Of a stretch of DNA of 64,000 nucleotides, positions 1 to 13,045 are shown in pieces. This stretch comes from Arcuatula senhousia. Lineage: Eukaryota > Mollusca > Bivalvia > Mytilida > Mytilidae. Position numbers and translations under genes: made by a program. Location: NCBI GenBank assembly GCA_963971305.1, contig OZ020313.1:19293260-19357259 (forward strand). Direction: 5' to 3'. Positions within the stretch are counted from its first letter, which is position 1. Each line of letters opens with the position of its first letter. Below the pieces are notes generated by a model. That model had not been told where the DNA came from. It did no database searches and saw only the letters and a list, made by a program, of their open reading frames with translations.

Positions 1-409
1 TTTTTATTTTAGTAACGTTAATGTTCCTAATGTCAATCGTAATTTTAGTGGGTTAAAATGAAACAATAGTTCATTATTTTCGTACAAAATCATAAACACT
101 GGAATATTTCGTTGTACGTTGAAAAGGGTTCAGGAAATTCAATTAATATAATGAAAGCATATCAAAGTGGGTCAACAAAGTTTATCAATGCGATGGAATA
201 GCAAGTCAAATAAAAAAATTGTCGTATTTGTTAAGTAAGTCTATATTATTGCATGAATGTGTTTTTTGAAATTTTCTTTCTGGGATCAGCCACTAGTAAA
301 AAAATATAACCTTCCGATCGATTAACCGGTTAACTGGGAGATACTGTACATGTAACTAAAATAGTCAAGGTGTCGAGTGAGATTGTTACTAAGCCTTCTG
401 GTTAGTGGA

Positions 410-660
410 AGTTAAAAAATGAACAATTCGCATCAAGCTTTGTTTACTCTTTCGGAGTACCTGGGTTCACTCTTGTTACAACTTGAGTCCACATTGTTGA
501 TTTCTGTTTGGTTTATTTTGTGTTTTTTATGTTTTGTATTTCCTCGTGCTGTTCTCGTGCGTATACCGGTTTTGTCGTTGCCTTTTTTGACTTTTGCCAC
601 TAGAATGCCCCCATTGGTGCCTCTTTGCTTCTGTGATTTGGCAATCGCCGAATAGTTTGA
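410..660 (+). repeat. Penelope 3' tail remnant
   Basis: Contains 'actctttcggagtacctggg', 'ttcactcttgtta', 'ttttgtatttcctcgtgctg' and the end 'agaatgcccccattggtgcc', matching the tail at 26880-27050. The 78-codon open frame here is part of the tail. Confidence 0.7.
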
Positions 661-1880
661 ATAGAGGAAAAAGCTAAATGCGTATCAATAAGATTTATAA
701 AAATGTTATTTTTAACACGCAATGGAAAGACGCAAAGGAGTACTGATGGGACAAATAAATATTGCAAGCTCAAAAAGGCAATGGTCAACAACTTTAAAAG
801 ACACACATGGACATTACGATGATAAAAAAGAGCAGACAACGAAAAACAAAACAGTTTTAAGAAACCAAAAAAGCTCGATAAACTGCAATTTTTCAATTCA
901 TTCAATCTTAAATGTTTTATTATTATATATCAGTGATCGTTTGTATATATAATTTTGTCCAAACTAATTCCATGGCTTGGAGTGGTTATCGGTAATTATC
1001 CGTTTCAATCAAATTTCTTTGTGATACCGATAATTAATTAAGTCCATGTAATTGAGTTTTAAATGTACAATGCAAAAGTGACAAAACGACAAGTTTTCTC
1101 TTAATTTTAACAATTAATCGATTATTGAAATTTGTAACCGGTTGTGATCTTTCCGACAGAATACCGGTTAACCGGTAAATCGTTGCCATCCCTACTTTTG
1201 ACTATAGTGGGTGAATTTCACGGAAAGTGAATCGTTGTACACTTGATAGGCCAACATTTCCCCCCTTCCCGCTTTACTTCCATACTTTTCCAAAGGTCTA
1301 AAAAATATTGTTCCATAGTTTTGCGTCCTACACATTTCATGCTTACTTTATCATTTTGATCATGTTCCTCGTCTAAATATGATCTATATTGTGTAACAAA
1401 GGAGTAAACTACCAACCCAGTTGTTTGTATTAAAGATATTTAATTCATAAATTTAATTAGTAGTTCTATCTTAAAGCAAGATTTATATTTAATTCGTTTG
1501 AACATTAAGGAATTTGTAACAATAATTGACAAAATTGTTCATTATGTACATAGCATGAGAAGTAATTCTTTTTTTTTTAAATTGTACTGTGAATTTTATT
1601 TCTATATGTAGTTAAATGTATTGAATCAAGTGTATTTGTACAACATTTTACCAAGTTTAAGGTTAGTGAGACACCTGACCCAAAAATAATGTCGAGTTCA
1701 AAATGTTCATTTTTATAGACTGATATGTTTTTTTCACGCTTGATTTTTACAATATTTTAGCTTTAAATTATCCAAAATTACTATAGATTGTTAAGAAAAA
1801 TACATTTTCTCTAACAAGAATCTTTTTTTAATTTGTGATACGACGTATACAAAGAGTATCCAGCCAGTTGTATTAAAACA
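661..1880. other. No gene seen
   Basis: AT-rich sequence. Short open frames at 722-952 (+) and 1218-1415 (-) have no recognisable domain, no paralogue in the window and no convincing splice context. Confidence 0.5.
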
Positions 1881-3420
1881 AGAGGCTCCCAAGAGCCTGA
1901 ATCGCTCACCTGAACTACACAGATACTTATATTTGTAGATATTATTGTGCTTAACCATATGCGATTTAAATTTATGAAATATCTTGGTTAGTTTTCAAGA
2001 TATTGGGCTTAATAAGTGCAAATTTGGCGAAAATTAGGAAAAAGAACAATAACTCCCACATCAGCAGTCAGATATTTTCCGAAATTTCAGGACAGGTAGA
2101 TCTTAATATGCTGATCACTTTTGATTCTTGCACAATTTTGATATCTGAAACCAGTTTTGAGTTATTAGCAAAAAAATGAAATTCGCCCCTATGTTCTATG
2201 TTTAGCCATGGTGGCCATGTTTTTTTACGAATCAAAAATCTGAACGATAGAGTTGTACCATATAAGCTATCAAACAGTGTGCCATGTTAAGATGCAGTTG
2301 GTCCTACCGTTTCAGACAAGTCAGGGGAAAAGTAATGAACAAGGGTAAATATTGACGCTTTAAGGGCCATAACTCCTAAAAGAAATGGTTCTACAGCTTT
2401 GACCTAATTACATGAATTGTAGATCTTGATGTGCTCACTCATATGCAATTTGAATTATTGAAATATCTTGCATAGTTTTCAAGATATAGGGCTAAATAAG
2501 TCAAAAATTTTGAAAAAATCCAGAAAAAGGGCAATAACTCCTATGTCGTTTGTTAGATCTTCTTGAAAATTTTAGAGCAGGTAGATCTTGAGATGCTGAT
2601 CACTTTTGTCTCCCATCAGAATTTTGATATCTGTTACCGTTTTTGAGTTATTTGCAAAAAAAAAATTAATTTGACCCCTATGTTCTATTGTAAGCCATGG
2701 AGGCCATATTTTTTGACGAATCAAAAATCCGAACGACAAAATTGTAGCATTAATGCTATTAAACAATTGTGTCAAGTTTGGTTGAAGTTGGATGTATGGT
2801 GTCAGACAAGTTAATCTTTGAAATTCAGGGTAAGAGTAATGAAAAATGGTAAATTTTGAAGCTTTAAGGGCCATAACTCCTAAAAGAAATGGTTTTACAG
2901 CTTTGACCTAAATACATGAAATGTAGATCTTGATGTGCTCAATCATATGCAATTTGAATTTTTAAAATATCTTGTATAGTTTTCAAGATATAGGGCTAAA
3001 TAAGTGCACAATTATGAAAAAAATCCAGAAAAAGGGCAATAACTCCTACATCGGTTGTTGGATCTTCTTGAAAATTTCTGGGCTGGTAGATCTTGAGGTG
3101 CTGATCACTTTTACCAAGCCAGAATTTTGATATCTGTTACCGTTTTTGAGTTATTTGCAAAAAACTGTAATTTGACCCCTATGTTCTATTTTTAGCCATG
3201 GCGGCCATGTTTTTTTTACGAATCAAAAATCCGAACGATAGTGTTGTACACATAATGCCACTAAACAACTATACCAATATTGGTTGTAATTGGACTTATG
3301 GTGTCGGACAAGTTAACATTTGAAAAATTGTTTACAGACGACGACAGACGACGACGACGACGACGGACGCCAAGTGATGGTAAAAGCTCACATGGACCTT
3401 CGGTCCAGGTGAGCTAAAAA
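1881..3420 (+). mobile_element. Helentron/'pearl'-like non-autonomous element, copy 1
   Basis: It starts with a small hairpin (gaggctcccaagagcctg) followed by the subterminal motif gctcacctg. It ends with a GACGACGACG-type microsatellite and a hairpin whose stem closes with caggtgagct, followed by CTAA. Between are about three degenerate units of roughly 490-500 bp, marked by 'tagccatggcggccatgtt' at about 2204, 2693 and 3194. 5' block, central tandem repeats, microsatellite and 3' hairpin with short subterminal inverted repeats is the plan described for Helentron-associated elements and bivalve 'pearl' repeats. There is no transposase; the family assignment is inference from architecture. 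Confidence 0.7.
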
Positions 3421-3747
3421 ATGACATTTAAAGATTTGAACTTTGCCATGAAAAATAAATTCCAACAAAGTCCCAGACAATAAATTTTGCTACGCCCGAC
3501 ACGCGATTCGTCTATTCAACCCTCAACAGAGGCGCTCTACCAAAAGTTGAAAATACCAAAATTATATGAATATGAAGAGCATAGATTAATTATATCATAC
3601 AATGTCAAATGAGAAACCAAATTATGACTATGTACAACCTATGTCTGGAGTACGCAAAACCTTATTTAAAGTTTGAAATTATTTTTCAGTTAGCTTTTGT
3701 AATTATGTGCTTTATTCCAGTGTTAATTTGCAATTGAATCATCTCAT

Positions 3748-3832
3748 ATGGCGAGAACTACCTTAAATTCATTCTTGTTTTTCTTCCTGTTTGGTTTGTC
3801 TGGTTTAACTATGCTCCACAAGAAAAAACAAT
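3748..3832 (+). CDS. Candidate signal-peptide exon of an unknown gene
   Basis: An ATG opens MARTTLNSFLFFFLFGL and continues SGLTMLHKKKQ, a good hydrophobic secretory leader of 28 codons, ending at the strong donor AAACAAT|GTGAGT in phase 1. A possible 5' UTR acceptor (CTTTATTCCAG) lies at about 3710-3720. No downstream plus-strand exon that clearly continues it was found. It could be chance in AT-rich sequence; the support is only the leader plus donor. Confidence 0.28.
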
Positions 3833-4269
3833 GTGAGTTTCCCAACTTTATCAAAACATTAATATATTAATATTAGTATATTCATTTGTGTTATAATATT
3901 TATGTTATATATACATTTGTAACTATTTGAGTAAAATATTAGTTTTTGTCAAATACAGGACAACATATCTGAATAAAATTCATTTTTGAAAAAAAAGACT
4001 ATCACATAAATCTTCTGTAAATAAACTATCGACAAAATATTAGCTTATAGCACTACAAAATATCATAGATTTAAGAACTGCAGCTTAAAAACGAAAATAA
4101 AGAAATTGCTTGCTTTTGAAAAATATGCTAAGGGACTTATTAACTTGGAGGGGCTTTGGTTTTTTGATAAAAAACAAGTGTGGACACAGGCAGGACATGG
4201 ACTCTAATAGGACATTGATAGAGATTGAAATATCTATATATACTGGTAGCATTTTTCAATCCTGATAAT

Positions 4270-4650
4270 TTAGTGAAAAAAGTCTGAGTTGGCTCATTAT
4301 ACAGGAAGCATATGATTGATACCTAAAAAATAATCCCACCATATGGGACCCCTACCTGAAGCTAAATATCAAATATCAAAAGACTGTGATTAATAATAGC
4401 TGAAGATGTGTTATGAAAATTTTTATCTCTGAAAAATGAGTGAATAAAGTCTAAATTGACTCCTTATACAGGAAGTAGATGATTGGCAGACCTGAAAATG
4501 CATCCCACCATATGGGACCCAGTCACCCTTACCTGCATGAAGCTTCATACCAAATGTCAAAAGCTTATGATTAATTATACCCGAGATCTGAAAATTTTGA
4601 TGTTGGACAGACGGACTAGTCAAAAACATTATACCCTTTGCAACTTGGTT
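4270..4650. repeat. Repeat family with 'caggaag...cccac' units, first cluster
   Basis: Two diverged units of about 160 bp carry the ordered landmarks 'acaggaagcatatgattg', 'cccaccatatgggaccc', 'ccaaatgtcaaaagc' and 'gtgattaa'. The same landmarks recur at 7185-7740 and 10545-11060. Open frames here are by-products of the repeat. Confidence 0.6.
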
Positions 4651-7184
4651 ATTTTGGATATAAATATAGGATCTGATGTGCCTAGACTCCCAAGGCCTTT
4701 GTGACCATTTTTGGTATAATTGATTAAGAAGTTGTTTTTGAAAACTCAATTTTATCATGAAGAATAGAAAGCAAAATCTTGCAAAATTAAATTTATATGC
4801 CAAAAGAAAAATTTTGGGTCTGTTTGGCCTTGTGAGTTTCGTCCCTTTTTATGAACACGATTGAAAAAAAAAGCAACAAAAACAAAAATAGTGTGATTGG
4901 GACTCATCAGTAGGCATCACACTTTATTGATATAATAGTATTTGTACTGAATGGGAACAAAAGTATTAAAATGAAATATATTTTCCAAGTCCTTTATAAG
5001 TTTGGTCCGATTGTGTTTAAGTCAGACCGGCAATTGATGTAACGTTATCGGACCAAAAGTCCGGCCTATTCCAGAACTATTTGGCAAAGTCTGAATAAGA
5101 AATAATGGACAATATGCATGGTGGAGAAATCAATTAGCAAACTAATACATAAATGTTGCAAGTCATGGCAATTAAAATGCAAAATTCAAAATAAAATTAG
5201 GATGTGCATAAATCATTAATTCAAACTTACATTGAGCAGAAAATCAAATGTCAAAACTTGTCCACTACAATGGATCCATTTCAAACCTGGAAAAAACTAA
5301 AGAATTTTATACATACTATTTAAAATGGACAGTGAGTATATATGCTTATTAAAACACCTACATGTACACACAAAGCAATAAAATGCACATGATGCATGCA
5401 TGACAATTTCACAACATTATGGCACAAATTAAAATAACTGTTTACAAAAATTTATGATTTCATGCAAACTGTTGGCAAAGTTTGTCAAAATAGATTTGGA
5501 TCCCCCACTTGTTCTGAGGACCCCCTGTTTTAAAAAAAAAATTATAAAACCATAAAATGCACAGTATACAAACAACGATACAGTAATAATAGCTTTTCTT
5601 ATATTTTTTTTGTTTGGGCTAGAGTTATCTTTCTTTTCCTAATAGTTAACGTTAGCCAATATGTTAGTTTTCTCGCCAAAAAGTGACATGATCACAGTTC
5701 AAATGTAAACAAACACACTCACTTGATCCTTCATTAGCATTGCAGAAGTTCTGTCATCAAATATTCAAACTTTATTGTATGTTTTATGTTCTTTTTGTGA
5801 ATTAACCTTTTTCTAAGTTGAAGGTAAATATCAATATTCTTTTTCTTTCAATAAAACCTTTGAATTAACCACATGGATGCATGTCATTCTGGACACGTGC
5901 CAGCAATTTTTTATTTCCATTTTCTCCATTTTCGATTGGATGATAGTCCTGTTTTACCTTGTCGGCAAATTTCTTTTATGTTTGCTGGTCACCTATCGAT
6001 CTATGGTTTTAATTGGCTTGGGTTATAAAAGTGTCACTCAATGTCTTCATTTAATTAGTAACAAAAGACCTAATTAAACATGGAATTTTTTGAAAATTGC
6101 AGACCACCTTACCAAAATGAAAGGTGGTCGGCTCTGGAAAAAATGTGGTTGGCACACCTGGCTTAAATGGCGAATGGAGAACACTGGTTTATAACCATGC
6201 ATCTACATGTACGAAAGTTGGAGTGCACATAGTGTTTAAGTCTGTTCGCCCATCCCAAATGTTTCTAGATTGGGCATTATGTCTTATGGACATGTTCTTG
6301 TTTTAAATTTTGAATATTGAATTAAATGAAATTATTAGTTTATTTAAAGTTTCTTTCATAATTCATAATGTAACCAAACTTTTTAGGAACGCAGTGATGG
6401 ATAATGAACATCACTCATATGCATGTGTACTGTATTAATTTAAATAATAAAAATATTCATTCTTTAAGTGTTTTGAAACTTACATGACTTACTCAACAAT
6501 TATTAATTATTAACAGTAAATAAGCTGTTACAGGAACCTGGAAATACAAAATAATAAAAATAAAAATAAATTAGTCATATAATAAGAAATAATGGATAAT
6601 ATGAATATTATTGAAACACTTTAATTCATGTAAGAGTACATGTAAGACATCAAGTCAAAATCAAGTCAAAATTTGAGACAGCAGTGAAATGTTTGGGGGT
6701 ACATACATGTATCTTGATGTGTTATTCAATATACAGTGTATGTTAAGTTCAAGATACATGTATGTTGAGAATTTTTTTTTTAAAAACTAAGAGCACTAAG
6801 AATAAATATTGCAGTCACATTAGACCCTTTTCCTCTACGTACATGTATGTATCATACTCTGATATGAAGAATTTAAAAATAATTTTCATTCCTGTGAAAC
6901 CTTTTTATCGTCCCATTTCCACTATATTGATTCATTCTGTTTAGATTCTTATATAGCAAATTCAAGTGTTGTTTTCATTGCACTATTATTACTGGGGTTG
7001 ATTTTTTTTTTTGGCAAGCAGAAGCCCTAAGCTTTTTTGACTTTGAAGCCTTTAGCCCCAACATTAATTTTCCAAGCCCAAAAAATTATCAAAGCAGCTG
7101 CAATGATTTAAATTGAACTTGTATTGTTTGTTTTAAATAAAAAGCTAAAAGTGTACAAAAATGTATTATTGTTCGACAGGCATA
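4651..7184. other. No gene seen; short orphan frames
   Basis: The frame 5877-6077 (+) is hydrophobic (two possible membrane spans, LFYLVGKFLLCLLV) but lacks splice or promoter support. The frame 6124-6306 (+) has no recognisable feature. The rest is AT-rich and unannotated. Confidence 0.4.
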
Positions 7185-7740
7185 TAAATGGGTCAAAGAC
7201 AGAGGTGGCTGGATTTCATTTAACAGGAAGTATGAGGAAGTACAGACCTGAAATCGGATCCCACGTTATGGTAGCCCATGCTGATGCTGCATACCAAATA
7301 TCAAGAGGCTGTGATTAGTAGTTACTAAGAAAACTGTAACGAAAATTTTCTATTATTGAACAATAGTCTTAAAAAATTAATCAAGTCGATAAACAGGAAG
7401 TTGGTGAGCGATAGACCTGAAATTAACTCCCACGCTATCGGAGCTCATGCTGATGCTGCATATCAAATATCAAGAGGCTGTGATTAGCAGTTGCTGTGAA
7501 AACTGTTAATAAAAATTTTCTTTGTACATTAGTCTAAAAAATTAACTAAGTCAGTTCACAGGAAGTGGGTGAGTGATTGACCTGAAATTGTCTTCAACGT
7601 TATGGGAGTCCATGCTGATACTGAATACCAAATATCAAGAGGCTGTGATAAGTAATTGCTGAGCAAACTGTTACAAAAGTATTTTTCCCGCCTGCCTGCC
7701 CAACATTCACCATTTTATAACCTAGATTTTCACTAGTGAA
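7185..7740. repeat. Tandem units of the 'caggaag' repeat family
   Basis: Three units begin 'caggaag' at 7224, 7394 and 7559 (period 165-170 bp), each followed by 'gacctgaaat', 'cccacgttatg' and 'accaaatatcaagaggctgt'. The tail 'cattcaccattttataacc' and 'gaaatccggcc' recurs after the units at 10545-10770 and 10865-11060. Confidence 0.75.
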
Positions 7741-8438
7741 ATCCGGCCAAAAAGACAACATTTAATCTACTACAATTAAGTTTAGATTATTGTATTTATT
7801 TCAAGCTTTCCTTTAATGGATTGTTTACAAAATCCATGCTTCTTGTTCATTTTGTTTCTGCCTAGGCCTACAGTTAGTTTATACTGACCATTCCTCAAGT
7901 TCTCATTCAATGATTGTCAATTCTGTTGAAGTCCTGATTCTGACTTATCACACACTTTTTTTTCATTTTCTTAACCATGAACATACTTAAGTTAAACTTT
8001 AACATGTTTATACGGCATCACGGCTTTGATTAATCGGCTCTAGCTGGAGTGTACATAACATATCTTGTATTTTGTAACTAAAATTAATAAGGGATATTTT
8101 GTACAGGGAAATGAAACAAACTCTTGTCAGTCTGATTTCGGAACTCCTCTAGACTTTGCCTTTAAATATTGAAGATTTGTTTTTGCACACTGACCCCTAC
8201 TTTTTATATTTTCTGATTATATAACCCTTAAAAACCAACTATATAAAATTTCTTGAAATTCTTGATACAACTTCATGGTTTTTAAGACCTGTTAAAGTTA
8301 TGTAAATCAGGGTTGGCAAAAAAGTGGGAAATACTCATATTTCCCAGGACAGCGGGAAATACAGGGAATTCCCGGGAAATTCTGGTAATTCCCGTCCATT
8401 ACTGAGAAATATAGATTGATCTTAAAAATTCTATATAA

Positions 8439-9515
8439 ATCAAATCAAATCAAATCAAATTTATTGGCACAAACACATAAATGTACATGGTTAAGGCCCA
8501 ATTACAAACAGATATAATAAAAGGTAAATAGTCATGAGTTTTACAATTATAGTATATTGAGATATACATATAAACTATAGTAGTAAATGTAAATATTATA
8601 GTACAACATGTTGTAAACCTATATTATTAACAGGTTTAAGACTAGACATTTATAACAGGTTTTTTCTAGTGTTCATACAATTTGTGATGAATGAAGAGGT
8701 CAATTTAAGTATTTTTATTGAACTATTATTTAATAAAAATGGTATTTTAATATTTTCTTTAATATCTTTCTTGTTATCTAGCAGATTTAAAATATTAATG
8801 TTAAATTTATCCCTTTCACTTTTGAGGGCTTTGCATTGTAAAAGAAAGTGTTTTTCATCTTCTATTTGATTTGAATTACATAATGGGCAGTATCTTTCAT
8901 TTTTTGGGATATTGAGATGTCGTCCTTGCTCGATAAGAAGTAAGTGAGCACTTATTCGAATTTTGCAAATGGCAGCTCGATCATCTCTGTTTGTTAATAT
9001 ATCAACATACGAGGGTCTCGTCCCCATTTTATATATACTTTGAAAAAATTCTAATTTAGATGATTTGCATATATTTGAGTTTTGGATCTGTAGACATTGA
9101 TCCTGTATCCGTTGCTTGATTTGGCTAAGGCAGCTATTAGAAAAAGAAGTATTATTTATCATGTATGCAAAACCCAGATCATTTAAGACATCCTTTACCT
9201 TTTTCATCCAGGGATTATATTCTTTTGAATTAATGAAGATTTCTTTTAATAAGGTGTTATCAGAATCTAGGATATGCTTGTAAAAGTTTAATATAGAAAA
9301 TAAGATTTTACTTTTTAGTGGGATCCTATTTAGTTCGGCACGGCAACCGTCATTGGTTGCCTTACAGTTGACTCCTAGTATCTCTTTAATAAATTTAATG
9401 TGAAGTTTTTCATATACATCAGTGTCTTTAAGTGAGGCATCGGTGCCCCAAACTTCACTTCCATATAATAGTATGGGAACAACCAGTGAATCAAATAGTT
9501 TTTCTAAAAGTTTAT
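8439..9515 (-). mobile_element. 5'-truncated non-LTR (LINE) retrotransposon
   Basis: The minus strand encodes the C-terminal part of a LINE polyprotein. An open frame from about 9510 begins KLFDSLVVPILLYGSEVWG, the thumb-region motif typical of LINE reverse transcriptases. It runs to the stop at about 8650 with a Cys/His motif (CPLCNSNQIEDEKHFLLQC) near the end. The 3' end has AATAAA and a short tandem ATTTG run (8439-8465), as in LINEs with a repeat tail instead of poly(A). Catalytic RT motifs and endonuclease are missing through 5' truncation. The frame is intact over nearly 290 codons, so it is young. It is inserted in the hAT element. Confidence 0.85.
8650..9510 (-). pseudogene. LINE reverse transcriptase C-terminal fragment
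   Basis: The open frame covers the RT thumb and the downstream region to the zinc-knuckle-like C-terminus. Visible landmarks are LLYGSEVWG near the start, then NPWMKKVKDVLNDLGF, then KIRISAHLLLIEQGRHLN and the Cys motif CPLCNS...HFLLQC. There is no start codon of its own at the truncated end; the first Met suited to an isolated frame is at 9207. It is not expected to make an active enzyme because the palm and fingers of the RT are absent. Confidence 0.85.
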
Positions 9516-10544
9516 ATATGTGAAACTAATACAAACTATCATCATAAAGTATTATTAAATATGAAATGTCATATCTAGTATTATTAGGAGAAAGAAATTA
9601 GTATTGTATACATGTAAATAGAGGTTTTTTTTAAAGATATTTCTCCCAACAGTCCTCTTTACATTTTCTGTTTAAGAATCTTGATGTACATTTTGTAATG
9701 GTCCACTGATCATGAGTCATTTATGGCTTCATTAAAGAATAGATCCTGGTGTCAACTGTCACAGTGCTAAAACAACACCCCAATGGTCTAAGCTTGGGTG
9801 TCTAATTGCCTTATTTAAAGACATAATAAAAAGTGTCAATTAAAGAAAAGAAAAACACCACAAATTGTAACAAATTTCTTAATAAAATTAATGAAGATGT
9901 AGTAGATTAATATAAATCAGTAATTTAAATTCAACTCCATGCATTTAGGACAATCACTATTTTACTAAAAATTCTTTAGGGCCATCTTTAATAACTTAAC
10001 ACAGTTTTGAAAATTTCTTTATGACATTTGAAAAACTAATGGTATACATGGTATATATGGCAAATATTTAAATGAGCAAAAAGATAATAAAAGTGTCTAA
10101 TCTTTAAAAAATTGCCCTGAAAAACCTCTATAAATATGTATTTTTCCCAGTATTTCGAATTCCCACTTATAAAAAAATTGAAGTATTTCCCAGGACGGGA
10201 ATTCCCGGTAATTACCAGTGGGATTTACCACCACTGGTATTTCCCGGCCAACCCTGATGTAAATTCTAGAGGAGTCTGACTTCCCTCCAAATTCTTTACT
10301 TCATTTATCTCAAAAACCAGCACACAGACCTATCATTTTCTTTTTTTCTATTTGATTAAGTAAACAATTATCTACATGTACCATTTCCACCACATATCAT
10401 AAAATATTTGATAAAAAAAAGTTCAGGAGTGATCATCCATAAATTGTAAAAGCACTGAGGAGATTTACATTGTAGATCTGTCAAAAATCATGTAAGAGGA
10501 AAATCAATATCAATTTGTTTTAGGATTTAAAAAAAATCTGTCAA

Positions 10545-11060
10545 AGTCAAAAATGGCCCGATTTCATTAAACAGGAAGTATGTGAGCAACAGACCTAAAA
10601 TCAGTTCCCACGTTATGAGACCCCACCCTAATGCTGCATACCAAATATCAAGTGGCTGTGATTAGTAGTTGCTAAGAAAACTGTTACAAATTTTTATCCC
10701 CACACGCCGCCCACCGCCTGACATTCACCATTTTATAACCCGGATTTTTCATTCCCTGAATTCCGGCCAATAAATCTATAAATATTTACAAAAAATGAAT
10801 ATGTCAATGTAGATGATATATATTTTTGTATACTTCAAAAAACAATAATAATCTGTCATTCGTTAAACAGGAAGTAGGTGAGCGACATGCCTGAAATCCT
10901 ATCCCACATTATGGGACCCCACCCTGATGCTGTATAAAATATCAAATGGCTGTGATTAGCAGTTGTTGAGAAGACTGTTACAAAAATTGCTTCCCCGCCG
11001 GCCCAGGCCAACATTCACCATTTTAAAACCCAGATTTTTCACTACATGAAATCAGACCAA
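10545..11060. repeat. Two further units of the 'caggaag' repeat family
   Basis: Units at about 10560-10765 and 10865-11055 have the same landmarks as the cluster at 7185-7740, including 'caggaagta', 'cccacgttatgagacccc' and 'cattcaccattttataacc'. They lie just right of the hAT element, so the hAT insertion separates two clusters of the family. Confidence 0.7.
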
Positions 11061-12483
11061 AAATGAAAAAAAAAATTAGTGAGCATGCTCACATACCTCA
11101 CACGTTCTGCTGTTGGACTATAAAAATTAACCTTGAGGTTGTAAACTTTTGCATATTAAAAGGGGTAGGGGCTCTTAGACCCTATTATGGCTCCATAATT
11201 TCAGTGTCTTTTATTTTAATGGACCATGTTAAATTTGCCTTTTTAAAATGATGCAACAAAGTATTTGGCAATTATTGTAAATTGAGATCCTATTTTTACA
11301 CAGGTCTTTGAAATATGACTTTTTTTATAGAATTTGTCCAAAATGGTGATTAACATCACTTTAAACATTGTTTTTTGTTAAATTTGAATGCGGCAACCAA
11401 AAAGAAACTTGGCAAAAATATGCAAGATGACACAATATTACAGTGAGTGAAATATTTAGCAACGAAAAATAACAATTAAATACATGATGACCCAAAAAAC
11501 TGACGGACATCTGGTCCGCCTAGTTGGACCGATAATGAAAATCACTGGGCATGTCTGTAGGACCAAGAAATTTTACCAAGTCTTGAGTCCACTAAAAGAG
11601 CACTGCTTCGGAATCGTGAAAATCAACGAAACATTTACCCCAAGATACGATATGGTACATGGTTTTGTTACATTATTTATTGATTGTTAGTAATTATTTT
11701 TATTAACTTGTTCTTTACCATGTTTACGTTTATTTTGCATTAGTTTCCAAAAGGAAACATAGACAAACAGTCTTTTTCAATTGTTTTTATTATCAACGCT
11801 CGCGTCAGCTACATGTATGACTATGACTAATATTGCACAGTACTGTAGATTTCCAATGAAAAGGCTAAAATAGTCCTAATGACAAATTATGAACTGTAAA
11901 CCGAAATTCACCAAAATACCATGGATTTTCAGTACTTTGGAGTATTGTTCACTCCTAAACCAATGAGATTCAACATTAATACCTTCAATACAATAAGTAG
12001 GATGTAATACATGCAACATATCAGCTTGCGATTTATACATTCAAATTACTGTTTCTATGATTTACATACCAAGGTGTGTGAATGGGCATGCTGTTCTTCA
12101 GGCTAATTCTAAATTATGTGTGTGCAAATATATTTTTTCAAATGGGGGGGGGGGCTTGAAATTCTTTCCTTAAAAATGCTAAAATATCAAAAAGACCATA
12201 AAGCTAGGAACTGCAGCTACATGTAGAGGTCAAGGCCCCTGGCAATTCAAGGCTTCATGCAATGAGAATAATTCTTTTCATAAATATTTTTAGCCAAAAG
12301 GGGGGACATGCATGCACTGCCTTTCTAAAATAAAGAGGGAGTGGCAATTGCAAGCCTCCTGTAAATTCATGTAGCACTGCAAATGTTTGCCACAGTCTTC
12401 ATCATATCGTCACTTGTGTGCAAGAAATATTTTTGTCAAAAGGGGGGACATACATTCACTGCCTGACTGCCCAAGGAGGGGTA
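11061..12483. other. No gene seen
   Basis: Contains G-runs near 12145 and 12300, and an orphan 68-codon frame (11484-11690) with no recognised domain. Two 'aaaggggggacatacat'-type sentences at 12298 and 12440 suggest another degraded repeat. Confidence 0.4.
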
Positions 12484-13045
12484 GTCCGAGATTGCTCTGA
12501 CGTCCACGTCATTTTTCCAGCAAGCTGGTGCCGTGGGACGTCAGAGCTCCTTCCATATCAAAAACACAGGATTTAGCACAACAGTTTTGTTGTGCACTTC
12601 CAAAATAAATTTAGCAACTTTATCATTAGTGTTGCATATATATTTTGGTCTCAAATGAAACATTTGGTTATTAAGAATAAAAATACAACATATTTTAAAG
12701 AAAAATATCTTGAATAAGTAAAATGATCTTAATTTGAACATTATTTTGCTGATCTTGAACTTGATGAAATTGAAGTTCAAGATCAGCTCTCAATTTTTTT
12801 CTTATTTTACTGGATTATATCAGGTAGTTTATAGAAGCGATATACAAAATGTACTGTAGAATATTAATTTAGTTTTGTTTTACATCTACCATTTTTCAAA
12901 TGACTGATGTGAGAGTTATTTTTAAATTTACAAAGCATTAGTGACCATTAGTTAAAATCCTGTGTTTTTGATATGGAAGGAGCTCTGACGTCCAACGGTA
13001 TCAGCTTGCTGGAAAAATGCTGTGGACGTCAGAGCAATCTCGGAC
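12484..13045. mobile_element. TA-flanked MITE with about 95-bp inverted ends
   Basis: Left end GTCCGAGATTGCTCTGACGT and its complement at the right (to 13045) are flanked by TA on both sides. The arms continue inward through 'agctccttccatatcaaaaa' for about 95 bp with few mismatches. There is no transposase. A TA duplication fits Tc1/mariner-type elements; the ends alone do not prove the family. Confidence 0.75.

Larger units (their letters stand above)
8308..10256. mobile_element. Non-autonomous hAT-type DNA transposon
   Basis: The ends are perfect short inverted repeats, CAGGGTTGGC and GCCAACCCTG, flanked by an identical 8-bp duplication ATGTAAAT (8300-8307 and 10257-10264). CAGGG-type ends with an 8-bp duplication are the signature of the hAT superfamily. 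Subterminal regions carry repeated 'tttccc/gggaaat' motifs (8330-8420, 10145-10250), as transposase-binding regions often do. No transposase frame is present. A truncated LINE (about 8439-9515) fills over half of it, so the original element was about 0.9 kb. The intact duplication suggests a fairly recent insertion. Confidence 0.88.

Noticed and set aside
4423..4803. 126-codon minus-strand open frame
   Set aside because: It crosses a degraded unit of the 'caggaag' repeat family; other copies do not keep the frame.
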